Origin: Butyricicoccus_A sp964387535
GTDB taxonomy: Bacteria > Bacillota > Clostridia > Oscillospirales > Butyricicoccaceae
Direction of reading: 5' to 3'
Length of the DNA: 20,694 bases
NCBI GenBank assembly: GCA_964387535.1
Contig: CAYLXH010000023.1
Location: forward strand, 1 to 20,694
Shown: positions 7,941-14,856 of the stretch, piece after piece
How positions within the stretch are numbered: position 1 is the stretch's first letter
Layout of the letters: each line of letters starts with the position of its first letter
The notes under the pieces: generated by a model
What the model was told of the DNA's origin: nothing
Databases searched by the model: none
What the model saw: the letters and a program-made list of their open reading frames with translations, nothing else
Program-made: the position numbers and the translations under genes

Positions 7941-7990
7941 GATTCCATGTTCCTTTCCTGAGGAATCCAATTATTCCTGTTATTTTTTCG

Positions 7991-8575
7991 TTATACGCCC
8001 AATGCAGTACAAATATCATGATATTCCGTGGCAGCATCTCCTGTCAATGGCGATTTATCCGAATTTGTCAGCTTTGCCCGACTATATTCTTCATCCATCT
8101 GATCAATCAGTTCTTCCGCCTCGTCGTATTCTCCGTTTTCGTAATATTCCTCCAGCTTCCAGAGCTGGTTGAGCGCTTTGACTTCCATCTCCGACTGCTT
8201 CAGCTGTTTTTCGCTGTCCTCGAGCTGTTTTTTGTAATCCTCCAGCTCGGCCTGTGCCTCATCCAGCTGCTCCTGCAGACGATCCATCTTTTTTTCCATC
8301 TTTTGGATCTGCTTTTGCATCTTCTCGGCACGGCTCTCCGCCCCGGCCGTGATGTCAAACTGCTTGTTCAGCTGCTTGTCCATATCCTCCAGCTGTTCAC
8401 GCTGATGTGCCTGCACCACATAGCTGGCAAGAATAATCACCAGCGCCACACTGAACAGCGCAATGATATAAAAGACAAAGACGCGGCGGCTTTTTTGTCG
8501 GCTTCGGGCGATGGAATCGTTTTCATCATAGATGGTGATATCCTCTTCCAGATGCTGTTTTCTGTTCTTAAACAT
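7991..8575 (-). CDS. Uncharacterised single-pass membrane protein with long coiled coil
   Basis: A 194-residue protein I cannot assign to a named family. It has an acidic then basic N-terminus (to Arg31), one hydrophobic helix at about 32-54, a long heptad-like coiled coil at about 57-145 (repeated Gln, Lys, Glu and Leu, for example KMQKQIQKMEKKMDRLQEQL) and a small C-terminal acidic helical part (WKLEEYYENGEYDEAEELID) that looks like a single TPR-like hairpin. The positive-inside rule puts the N-terminus in the cytoplasm and the coiled coil outside. GGAGG precedes the ATG by seven bases. It lies 14 bases after parB and 50 before serS in one transcription unit. The location suggests, but does not show, a link to chromosome segregation or division. 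It does not resemble DUF4446, which often follows parB in clostridia. Confidence 0.85.
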   Translation of the reverse strand: MFKNRKQHLEEDITIYDENDSIARSRQKSRRVFVFYIIALFSVALVIILASYVVQAHQREQLEDMDKQLNKQFDITAGAESRAEKMQKQIQKMEKKMDRLQEQLDEAQAELEDYKKQLEDSEKQLKQSEMEVKALNQLWKLEEYYENGEYDEAEELIDQMDEEYSRAKLTNSDKSPLTGDAATEYHDICTALGV

Positions 8576-8589
8576 TCTTCTGCCTCCGT

Positions 8590-9474
8590 TTACAAAAGCA
8601 GCGATGACAGTGCAACAACCAATCGCTCCAGATCTTCATTCCCGTAAAATTCCAACTCAATGGTACCTTTTTCTTTTTTTCCGGAAACCTGTACCTTTCT
8701 CCCGAGAGCACCCTCCAGCGTCTTTTGTATATCGGCAAAATAGTTGACGGTAAATGTGTCCTGCTTAGCCGGCTGTCCCTGATCCGGACGGTTCAGCTTT
8801 TTCGCCAGCAATTCGGCCTGACGCACGGTCATACCGGCTTCCACGATTGTTTTGGCCGCCTGTTCCCGCTGTTTCTCGTCCTGCACAGACAGCACCGCGC
8901 GTGCGTGTCCCGGTGTCAGACTGCCGTCAATGAGCATCGCGCGGATATCATCGGACAGTGCCAGCAAACGCAGGCTGTTGGCCACGGCAGAGCGCGAACG
9001 CCCCACGCGTTCCGCCACGACGTCCTGCGTCATGCCAAAATCATCAATCAACGAGCGGAAACCCTCGGCCTCTTCAATTGGATTGAGGTCCTCACGCTGC
9101 AAATTTTCAATCATCGCCAGTTCCATCATGGTCTGGTCATCTGCTTCCACCACCATCGCGGGGATGTTCTCCAACCCTGCGCGGCGCGCAGCGCGCCAGC
9201 GGCGCTCTCCGGCGATAATCTGATATCCGCCATTTCCTGCCGGGCGAACCGTGATGGGCGCGAGCACACCATGACGGCGGATGCTGTTTTCCAACTCCTG
9301 CAGCGCCTGCTCATCAAAGCTCTGGCGCGGCTGTGACTGGTTTGGCTCTATTTTGCGCAGCGGAATACTGCGGAATCCTCCGCGCGGCTTAAGTTCTTTT
9401 CCCGATGGTGTCTGTCCGTCCGGTTCTTCCCCAAACAGTGCAGAAAGACCTCGTCCCAAGTTTTTGGAAGCCAT
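8590..9474 (-). CDS. parB: Chromosome-partitioning protein ParB / Spo0J
   Basis: A 294-residue CTP-dependent DNA clamp that loads on parS and spreads to organise the origin region. Residues 1-20 (MASKNLGRGLSALFGEE) contain the LGRGLxALF motif that stimulates ParA. The N-domain holds IIAGERRWRAA (87-96, the CTP-binding GERR(Y/W)RA box) and ENLQREDLNP (123-132). The HTH domain is at about 148-175 (TQDVVAERVGRSRSAVANSLRLL), and the C-terminal dimer domain ends FYGNEDLERLVVALSSLLL. ATG 9472-9474 follows GGAGGA; an open extension upstream overlaps parA and is spurious. Four perfect parS sites occur in the window. It is 13 bases downstream of parA and probably translationally coupled to it. Confidence 0.97.
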   Translation of the reverse strand: MASKNLGRGLSALFGEEPDGQTPSGKELKPRGGFRSIPLRKIEPNQSQPRQSFDEQALQELENSIRRHGVLAPITVRPAGNGGYQIIAGERRWRAARRAGLENIPAMVVEADDQTMMELAMIENLQREDLNPIEEAEGFRSLIDDFGMTQDVVAERVGRSRSAVANSLRLLALSDDIRAMLIDGSLTPGHARAVLSVQDEKQREQAAKTIVEAGMTVRQAELLAKKLNRPDQGQPAKQDTFTVNYFADIQKTLEGALGRKVQVSGKKEKGTIELEFYGNEDLERLVVALSSLLL

Positions 9475-9487
9475 GGAATCCTCCTCC

Positions 9488-10252
9488 TTATCCAATATTG
9501 CGGCGGAGCAGCTCCTGAGCCAGCGCCATATAGGCCTCTGCGCCGCGGCAGTAGCGGTCATACACCGTAATCGGCTGCCCGTGGCTCGGCGCCTCCGACA
9601 GTCGGACGTTGCGCGGTACCACCGTCGAGAACACCTTATTTCCAAAGTGCCGCTTGACTTCATCGACAACCTGAATCGAAAGGTTCGTCCGACCGTCAAA
9701 CATAGTCAGCAATACCCCTTCCATCTGAATATCCGTATTTAAATTGCGCTGCACCGCACGGATTGTCGTCATCAACTGCGTCAATCCCTCCAGTGCATAG
9801 TATTCACATTGCAGCGGCACCAAAAACGAATCCGCGGCACATAGGCAGTTGAGCGTCAACAAGCCGAGCGAAGGAGGACAGTCCACCAGAATATAATCAT
9901 ATTCCTCTCGAATCTGCTCCAAGACCATTTTCAAGCGGTATTCCCGATGCTCCATCTCAATTAAGTCGATTTCTGCACCGGCCAGATTGACATTGGCGCC
10001 CAGGACATCCGCCCAGTCCGTATGAACAATGGCATCGGGAATCGACGCCTCTTCGTCAATGATCAGCTCATAAATGCTGGTCTCCAGCGAGCGCGGATCA
10101 ATTCCAAAGCCAGATGTTGCGTTTCCCTGCGGATCAAAATCACACAGCAACACCCGCTGTTCCTGCTCCGTCAGGGCAGCAGCAAGATTGACGGCTGTCG
10201 TCGTCTTGCCGACACCACCCTTTTGATTGGCAAATGCTATGATCTTACCCAT
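9488..10252 (-). CDS. parA: Chromosome-partitioning ATPase ParA / Soj
   Basis: A 254-residue deviant Walker ATPase. Residues 9-19 (NQKGGVGKTTT) form the Walker A loop with signature Lys11 and Lys16. CDFDPQGN is the A' motif, and ILVDCPPSLG is Walker B. The C-terminal part GTNLSIQVVDEV-like (here RTNLSIQVVDEV) and FSTVVPRNVRLSEAPS are typical of Soj. Soj partners ParB at parS to segregate origins and, in Bacillus, also regulates DnaA, which fits the adjacent origin. I chose ATG 10250-10252 (MGKIIAFANQ) with AAAGGA upstream. The frame is open 27 codons earlier and would translate through a parS site as MFHVKQ, which I reject as leader sequence. It opens a four-gene operon. Confidence 0.97.
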   Translation of the reverse strand: MGKIIAFANQKGGVGKTTTAVNLAAALTEQEQRVLLCDFDPQGNATSGFGIDPRSLETSIYELIIDEEASIPDAIVHTDWADVLGANVNLAGAEIDLIEMEHREYRLKMVLEQIREEYDYILVDCPPSLGLLTLNCLCAADSFLVPLQCEYYALEGLTQLMTTIRAVQRNLNTDIQMEGVLLTMFDGRTNLSIQVVDEVKRHFGNKVFSTVVPRNVRLSEAPSHGQPITVYDRYCRGAEAYMALAQELLRRNIG

Positions 10253-10304
10253 ATATTTTTCCTTTCCGGACCTGATTTTCCTTTCTGGAGAAAGAGCCAA
10301 GTTC

Positions 10305-10333
10305 ATTATAGCACGTTGTTTCACGTGAAACAA
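10305..10333 (-). promoter_or_regulatory. parA operon promoter overlapping a parS site
   Basis: On the minus strand TATAAT (10305-10310) has an extended -10 TG (TGCTATAAT) and lies 17 bases from TTGTTT (10328-10333). The -35 hexamer and most of the spacer coincide with parS 10317-10332, so ParB bound there would cover the promoter. The implied leader is about 50 nt. Confidence 0.8.
10317..10332. other. parS: parS centromere site 2
   Basis: A perfect TGTTTCACGTGAAACA, extended to a 20-base palindrome (10315-10334, GTT...AAC). It lies on the parA promoter. Confidence 0.95.
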
Positions 10334-10354
10334 CCTCTTCTCTCACAAAATCCC

Positions 10355-10401
10355 TGTGCTGGCAATGGATTGTTTCACGTGAAACATCCAATACCAGCAC
10401 A
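10355..10401. repeat. Large imperfect palindrome enclosing parS 3
   Basis: The outer arms TGTGCTGG (10355-10362) and CCAGCACA (10394-10401) are exact inverted repeats. Between them AATGGAT...TCCAAT arms continue the symmetry with one base offset around the parS core, so nearly the whole 47 bases can fold on themselves. No T-run follows in the minus direction, so it is not an obvious terminator. Confidence 0.8.
10371..10386. other. parS: parS centromere site 3
   Basis: A perfect TGTTTCACGTGAAACA centred in a longer imperfect palindrome (about 10355-10401) whose outer arms are TGTGCTGG and CCAGCACA. It lies 39 bases upstream of the parA -35 copy of parS. Confidence 0.95.
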
Positions 10402-10437
10402 AGCCGCCGACATACTCGCGTCAGTCTGAGAACAATA

Positions 10438-10488
10438 GAAAAAACAGTCCGCAGAATCGTAAGCAATCACGAATTCTGCAAACTGTTA
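10438..10488 (-). terminator. Terminator of the mnmG-rsmG operon
   Basis: Nested stems AACAGT/ACTGTT (10443-10448 with 10482-10487) and GCAGAAT/ATTCTGC (10451-10457 with 10473-10479), plus CGT/ACG, form a hairpin. On the minus strand it is followed by a run of six T residues and further T-rich sequence (down to about 10430). It is placed 36 bases after the rsmG stop. Confidence 0.9.
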
Positions 10489-10499
10489 CGTTCTCTTCC

Positions 10500-10515
10500 T
10501 GTTTCACGTGAAACA
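10500..10515. other. parS: parS centromere site 4
   Basis: A perfect TGTTTCACGTGAAACA, only 8 bases from the rsmG stop codon, between that stop and its terminator. It would therefore be transcribed in the 3' end of the rsmG mRNA. Confidence 0.95.
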
Positions 10516-10523
10516 ATGGGCTG

Positions 10524-11228
10524 TCACAGTGGAGCAGACGAAATCTTCTGAAAGCGGCGTGGATATTTCGCCGGTGTCTCCCGCATTTTATGGATCACGA
10601 CAATGCGATGCGTGATATCCGTGCCCGGAATCCGATAATCGCTGCATTCGGTCAGTTCTCCGCCCAACACGGCAATCGCATGCGCGGCATCTGCAATCTC
10701 CTTCTCGCTGTCTGTGCTCTTCATCGCAAGAAAATATCCGCCTTTCTTCACCATCGGAAGCGACAGCTCTGCAAGGACATTCAGCTTGGCAACCGCACGG
10801 GACACCGCAATATCATACTGTTCCCGATGCTGCTTGGCATATTCCTCCGCACGCGCATGGACTGCCTCAATTCCAGTCAGATCCATCGCATCAATGCAAT
10901 CCTGCAAAAAATGAATGCGTTTTCCCAACGAATCCAGCAGGGTAAGCGTACACGATGGGCAGAGCAGTTTGAGCGGCATACCGGGAAATCCCGCGCCACA
11001 TCCCACATCGACGACGGTTTTGTTGGCGAACTCCATCCGCGTCAGCAGGGAAGCGCAGTCCAGCACATGCTTCTGTGCAAATTCCTTCGGTTCCGTGATC
11101 GCGGTTAAATTCATCACACGGTTGGTCTCTCTCACGCGGTCGGCGAATTCTTCCAGCTTTTCCGCACTCTCCTGTGTGAGCGCAAGATTCCATTCCGCCA
11201 ACCCGGAACGCAGAATATCATACATCAT
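10524..11228 (-). CDS. rsmG: 16S rRNA (guanine-527-N7) methyltransferase RsmG
   Basis: A 234-residue SAM-dependent methyltransferase (older name GidB) that methylates G527 of 16S rRNA. Visible family features are RVMNLTAI (37-44), KHVLDC (53-58), the SAM-binding loop VDVGCGAGFPG (73-83), LLDSLGKRIHFL and AVSRAVAKL. Length is normal. The start is one of two adjacent ATGs (11226-11228 or 11223-11225) with GGAG about 10 bases upstream. It overlaps the end of mnmG by 11 bases, indicating translational coupling. It closes the mnmG-rsmG operon, with a terminator downstream. Confidence 0.97.
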   Translation of the reverse strand: MMYDILRSGLAEWNLALTQESAEKLEEFADRVRETNRVMNLTAITEPKEFAQKHVLDCASLLTRMEFANKTVVDVGCGAGFPGMPLKLLCPSCTLTLLDSLGKRIHFLQDCIDAMDLTGIEAVHARAEEYAKQHREQYDIAVSRAVAKLNVLAELSLPMVKKGGYFLAMKSTDSEKEIADAAHAIAVLGGELTECSDYRIPGTDITHRIVVIHKMRETPAKYPRRFQKISSAPL

Positions 11229-13104
11229 GGTTCTGTTTCTCCATCATATCAACGGTAATCATCAGCGCGGTAATGTCCGCCGGACTGACACCCGAAATGC
11301 GCGACGCCTGTCCAAAATTCAACGGTCGGATCTGCTGCAGCTTTTGCCGCGCCTCCAAGCGAAGTGACGGTATTGACTCGTAATCCAGGTCAGCCGGCAG
11401 ACGTCTGCTCTCCAGTTTCCGGAACTGTTCCACATCCCGGCGCTGTCGAGAGATGTAGCCCTCATATTTGATCTGAATCTCTACCTGCTCACGGATCACC
11501 TGCGGCAACGCCGGACGCTCTAAATCAAACGGAGCAAGCATCTCATACCCCAGCTCCGGGCGGCGAATCAGCTCGTGAAGGTGGGCGCCGGATTTCAGCT
11601 TTGTGCTTCCATGTTTTTCCAAAAATTGTTGCATCTCTTCGGTCGGCCCAACGGTTACCCTCGCAACACGCTCGATTTCTTTCCGAACCATATCGTACTT
11701 TTCCTGCACTTTTTTCAATCGTTCGACAGAATTTAAGCCGATTCGAGCTCCAATGGGGACCAATCGTTCATCCGCGTTGTCCTGCCGCAGGATCAGACGA
11801 TATTCGCTGCGGGATGTCATCATGCGATATGGCTCATTGGTCCCGCGCGTGACCAGATCATCAATGAGCGTTCCGATATAACCGTCCGCGCGGTCCAGAA
11901 TCATCGGCGATTCGCCCTTGAGCTTGAGCGCAGCATTGATGCCGGCAACCAGTCCCTGTGCACCGGCCTCCTCATAACCGGAGGTCCCATTAAACTGACC
12001 CGCTCCGTACAAACCGGAAATCTTCTTGGTTTCCAGCGTCGGCTGAAGCTCCAACGGGTCAATACAGTCGTACTCAATCGCGTATGCCGGGCGCATGACC
12101 TCCGCATGTTCCATACCCTTGATCGTGTGAATCATCGCAATCTGTACATCCTCGGGCAGGGAAGAGGAGAATCCCTGAACGTACATCTCCTCGGTATTCA
12201 ATCCCATCGGTTCGATAAACAGCTGGTGGCGCGGTTTATCGGCAAAACGGACGATTTTGTCCTCGATAGACGGACAATATCGCGGCCCAATTCCCTTGAC
12301 CTTTCCGGAATACAGGGGAGAGCGGTGCAGATTCTCTCGAATGACCGCATGGGTCTCCGCATTGGTGTATGTCAGATGGCAGACGGCACGGTTCGGCGGA
12401 GCGGATTCGCTCTCAAACGAAAATGGGATGCAGTCGGTCTCGCCCTCCTGAACTTCCAAATCCGTAAAATCAATGCTGCGGCGATTGACGCGCGGGGGAG
12501 TTCCGGTCTTAAACCGCATCAACTTCAGCCCCATTTTGCGCAGACAATCACTCAGGCCAAGTGCAGCAAACATACCATCCGGACCACCATCATAAAAGCT
12601 ATCACCGATGATAATTCGTCCCTGCAAATAGGTTCCGGTCGCAACAATAACCGCTTTGACCGCATAATGTGCACCAATCCGTGTTGTTACACCGGTCACC
12701 GCACCGTTTTCCGTCGTAATTTCGACAATTTCTCCCTGTTTGAGAAACAGGTTTTCCTGCTTCTCCAGTGCATGCTTCATGTACTCGCGGTACAGCATAC
12801 GATCTGCCTGCGCGCGCAGAGAATGAACCGCCGGTCCCTTTCCGCGATTGAGCAGACGATATTGAATACAGGCGTGGTCCGCTGCACGCGCCATCTCACC
12901 ACCCAGAGCGTCAATTTCGCGCACAAGATGTCCCTTCGCCGTGCCGCCAATCGCCGGATTGCACGGCATATTTCCCACCGCATCCAGATTGATGGTAAAG
13001 CATACCGTCTTTTGTCCCAGACGCGCCGAGGCAAGCGCGGCTTCAATCCCCGCATGTCCTGCACCGATGACGGCAACATCAAATGTTCCGGCAAAAAAAT
13101 CCAC
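11218..13104 (-). CDS. mnmG: tRNA uridine-5-carboxymethylaminomethyl modification enzyme MnmG (GidA)
   Basis: A 628-residue FAD enzyme that, with MnmE, installs the (carboxymethyl)aminomethyl group on wobble U34 of several tRNAs. Seen are the FAD Rossmann motif GAGHAG (14-19), PCNPAIGGTAKGHLVREID, NRGKGPAVHSLRAQADR, GTPPRVNRRSID and SRSEYRL, all hallmark segments. I chose a GTG start at 13102-13104 because AGGAGG lies seven bases before it and the family sequence begins here. The first in-frame ATG at 13164 would add 20 unrelated residues. It is the first gene of an operon with rsmG, and it faces a 346-base gap full of DnaA-box-like elements. The partner mnmE lies just upstream on the same strand, across a terminator. 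Confidence 0.96.
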   Translation of the reverse strand: MDFFAGTFDVAVIGAGHAGIEAALASARLGQKTVCFTINLDAVGNMPCNPAIGGTAKGHLVREIDALGGEMARAADHACIQYRLLNRGKGPAVHSLRAQADRMLYREYMKHALEKQENLFLKQGEIVEITTENGAVTGVTTRIGAHYAVKAVIVATGTYLQGRIIIGDSFYDGGPDGMFAALGLSDCLRKMGLKLMRFKTGTPPRVNRRSIDFTDLEVQEGETDCIPFSFESESAPPNRAVCHLTYTNAETHAVIRENLHRSPLYSGKVKGIGPRYCPSIEDKIVRFADKPRHQLFIEPMGLNTEEMYVQGFSSSLPEDVQIAMIHTIKGMEHAEVMRPAYAIEYDCIDPLELQPTLETKKISGLYGAGQFNGTSGYEEAGAQGLVAGINAALKLKGESPMILDRADGYIGTLIDDLVTRGTNEPYRMMTSRSEYRLILRQDNADERLVPIGARIGLNSVERLKKVQEKYDMVRKEIERVARVTVGPTEEMQQFLEKHGSTKLKSGAHLHELIRRPELGYEMLAPFDLERPALPQVIREQVEIQIKYEGYISRQRRDVEQFRKLESRRLPADLDYESIPSLRLEARQKLQQIRPLNFGQASRISGVSPADITALMITVDMMEKQNHDV

Positions 13105-13191
13105 AGATTTCCCTCCTACACGTTTGATTGCAAATTGTATTCTTCCTGACAACTGCAATAACATTCCTGCATTCTGTCATACTATTCCCTT

Positions 13192-13240
13192 CATTGTACA
13201 CAAACTTTTCCACATACTGTGGATAACTTTGTGTACAATG
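13192..13240. repeat. 49-base dyad of four DnaA-box-like 9-mers at 12-bp pitch
   Basis: Four 9-mers begin at 13194, 13206, 13218 and 13230, exactly 12 bases apart. They are TTGTACACA, TTTTCCACA, then TGTGGATAA (a perfect TTATCCACA box on the minus strand) and TGTGTACAA. The first two mirror the last two about position 13216, and the outer arms CATTGTACACAAA / TTTGTGTACAATG are exact inverted repeats. One box is perfect and three differ from TTATCCACA or TTATNCACA at one position. Confidence 0.85.
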
Positions 13241-13335
13241 AGGCGGATAATTCCAGGATAATGCAGAAAAATATCAAAATATTACCATTTTTCTCACAAT
13301 TCTACGGAAAATTTCCCCATTTTCCCGGTGTATAC

Positions 13336-13365
13336 TGTTGATAACTCTGTGTAAAATGTGAATAA
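13336..13365 (-). promoter_or_regulatory. Second group of DnaA-box-like sequences
   Basis: Three minus-strand 9-mers follow in the same direction: TGTTGATAA (13336-13344, one mismatch), TGTGTAAAA (13348-13356, one mismatch) and TGTGAATAA (13357-13365, which fits TTATNCACA). The first two are again 12 bases apart. Confidence 0.6.
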
Positions 13366-13394
13366 CTTCAAAACACATTGAAATAGCTGACCGA

Positions 13395-13442
13395 GAAACA
13401 AAAATATCATTCCAAGCGGAAGATATGCTTCCGCCTGGAATG
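13395..13442 (-). terminator. Terminator of the rpmH/rnpA-to-mnmE gene cluster
   Basis: The stem pairs CATTCCA (13408-13414) with TGGAATG (13436-13442) and GCGGAAG (13416-13422) with CTTCCGC (13428-13434), with one A-C mismatch and a five-base loop. Minus-strand sequence after it is ATATTTTTGTTTC. It lies nine bases beyond the mnmE stop. Confidence 0.9.
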
Positions 13443-13450
13443 ACAGTCCT

Positions 13451-14818
13451 TTACTTTCCCACACAGAATTTGTCAAAAATCGTGGCGACAATGTCATCAC
13501 GCACCGACTGGCCAGTAATTTCTCCCAGCGCTGCGATGGCACCTTCTGTGTCCATCACGACAGCATCCGGCGTCATCCCGGACTGTGCCGCAAAAAAAGC
13601 CTCCTCACACCGTTCGGCCGCACGAACCAGCGCCGCCGCCTGACGAGCATTGGTGATGACTCCGCCGTCAAACGCCATACCATCCAGCCCGACAACCTGG
13701 GAAATGCACTCATGAAGCTCCGGAATACCTTCTCCGGTCAGTGCACTGACCGCCACAACGTGCTCAAACCGTTTGCGAATGGTCTCGATATCCAGTGTGG
13801 AGGGCAGGTCGCTCTTATTCAATACCGCAATCGTACGCTTTCCGTGTGTCCGCGCCATGACCATCAAATCCTCATCCGAAATAGCGTCGCTGGAATCAAA
13901 CACCGCCAGAATCAGGAAGGATTCGCGCGCCTGCTTCATCGCGCGGTCAATTCCGATTTTCTCGACCGGATCCTGCGTATCCCGCAGTCCTGCGGTATCA
14001 TACAGGCGCAAAACAACGGCGCCGATACGGATGGATTCCTCAATCACATCCCGTGTCGTACCCGGCACGTTCGTGACAATCGCACGGTCTTCTCCCGCCA
14101 GCGCATTGAGCAGCGACGATTTTCCCGCATTGGGACGGCCCAAAATGGCACAGGGGATACCCTCACGCAGAATACGTCCGCGCTCATAGGTTTCCGCCAG
14201 CGCATACAGATCGCGGGTTGCATCGTGCAGCAGTTCACAAGAGCGGTCAATCAGCACGGAATCAATTTCCTCGTCCGGATAATCCACCACGGCGAGGAAT
14301 TCCGCGACCAGATCGACCAGCTTCTGCCGCAGAGCGGTAATACGCGATCCAACGGCGCCATCCAGCTGAGCGGCAGCATTCTGCGCCGCCTGCGTCGTCG
14401 CCGCGGTCACCAGATCGTGAACCGCTTCCGCACCGGACAGATCCAACTTTCCGGCCAGAAACGCACGACGGGTAAATTCTCCGGGACCGGCCTGTACAGC
14501 GCCGCCGGCAAATATGGCCGACAGCGTCTCTGACAGAATTGCCGGGGAACCATGGCACTGGATCTCTGCCATATCTTCTCCGGTATAGGAATACGGCGCG
14601 TGCATCACACACGCAAGACAACGGTCGATAACGTCACCCGACCGGGACAAAAGCGAACCATAAGTGAGAAGGCGGGACGGCTTGCTGGATATCGCGCTGC
14701 CGTCCTGAGGATGAAAGACGCGGTCAATGACCGCCATCGCATCCGGTCCGGAAATGCGGACGATGCCGATCGGTCCGGATACAGGCCCTGTCGCAATTGC
14801 GGCAATGGTCTGATTCAT
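13451..14818 (-). CDS. mnmE: tRNA modification GTPase MnmE (TrmE)
   Basis: A 455-residue GTPase that works with MnmG on U34 of tRNA. The N-terminal formyl-THF-binding domain (1-about 120) contains YTGEDMAEIQCHG and GPGEFTRRAFLAGKLDLS. The G domain inserted in the helical domain shows G1 GRPNAGKS (227-234), G2 TTRD (254-257), G3 DTAG (274-277) and G4 NKSD (334-337). The protein ends FCVGK, the conserved C-terminal Cys-x-Gly-Lys motif. ATG 14816-14818 is chosen, with GAGGTG about nine bases upstream; a GTG four codons earlier is possible. It is the last gene of the run beginning at rpmH or rnpA, 38 bases after jag, with a terminator right after it. Confidence 0.97.
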   Translation of the reverse strand: MNQTIAAIATGPVSGPIGIVRISGPDAMAVIDRVFHPQDGSAISSKPSRLLTYGSLLSRSGDVIDRCLACVMHAPYSYTGEDMAEIQCHGSPAILSETLSAIFAGGAVQAGPGEFTRRAFLAGKLDLSGAEAVHDLVTAATTQAAQNAAAQLDGAVGSRITALRQKLVDLVAEFLAVVDYPDEEIDSVLIDRSCELLHDATRDLYALAETYERGRILREGIPCAILGRPNAGKSSLLNALAGEDRAIVTNVPGTTRDVIEESIRIGAVVLRLYDTAGLRDTQDPVEKIGIDRAMKQARESFLILAVFDSSDAISDEDLMVMARTHGKRTIAVLNKSDLPSTLDIETIRKRFEHVVAVSALTGEGIPELHECISQVVGLDGMAFDGGVITNARQAAALVRAAERCEEAFFAAQSGMTPDAVVMDTEGAIAALGEITGQSVRDDIVATIFDKFCVGK

Positions 14819-14856
14819 AGGAATACGCACCTCACTTTATCTCTGTGCGCAGCCAA

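Larger units (their letters stand above)
13105..13450. other. mnmE-mnmG intergenic region with DnaA-box clusters
   Basis: This 346-base AT-rich gap contains the mnmE terminator (13395-13442) and two groups of DnaA-box-like 9-mers (13194-13238 and 13336-13365). The mnmG promoter must lie here too, but I could not identify a convincing one; TACAAT on the minus strand falls inside the outer arm of the dyad. No ORF with ribosome site is visible. Confidence 0.7.

Noticed and set aside
7941..7990. Possible T-box leader before serS
   Set aside because: The gap is only 50 bases and lacks the specifier stem and T-box sequence; serS is internal to an operon.
10245..10466. Small minus-strand frame of 73 codons over the parS cluster
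   Set aside because: It translates parS palindromes and a terminator as VSRET repeats; the frame has no proper ribosome site and ends over the parA start.
12106..13149. 347-codon plus-strand open frame opposite mnmG
   Set aside because: Antisense to a highly conserved gene with no protein-like features.
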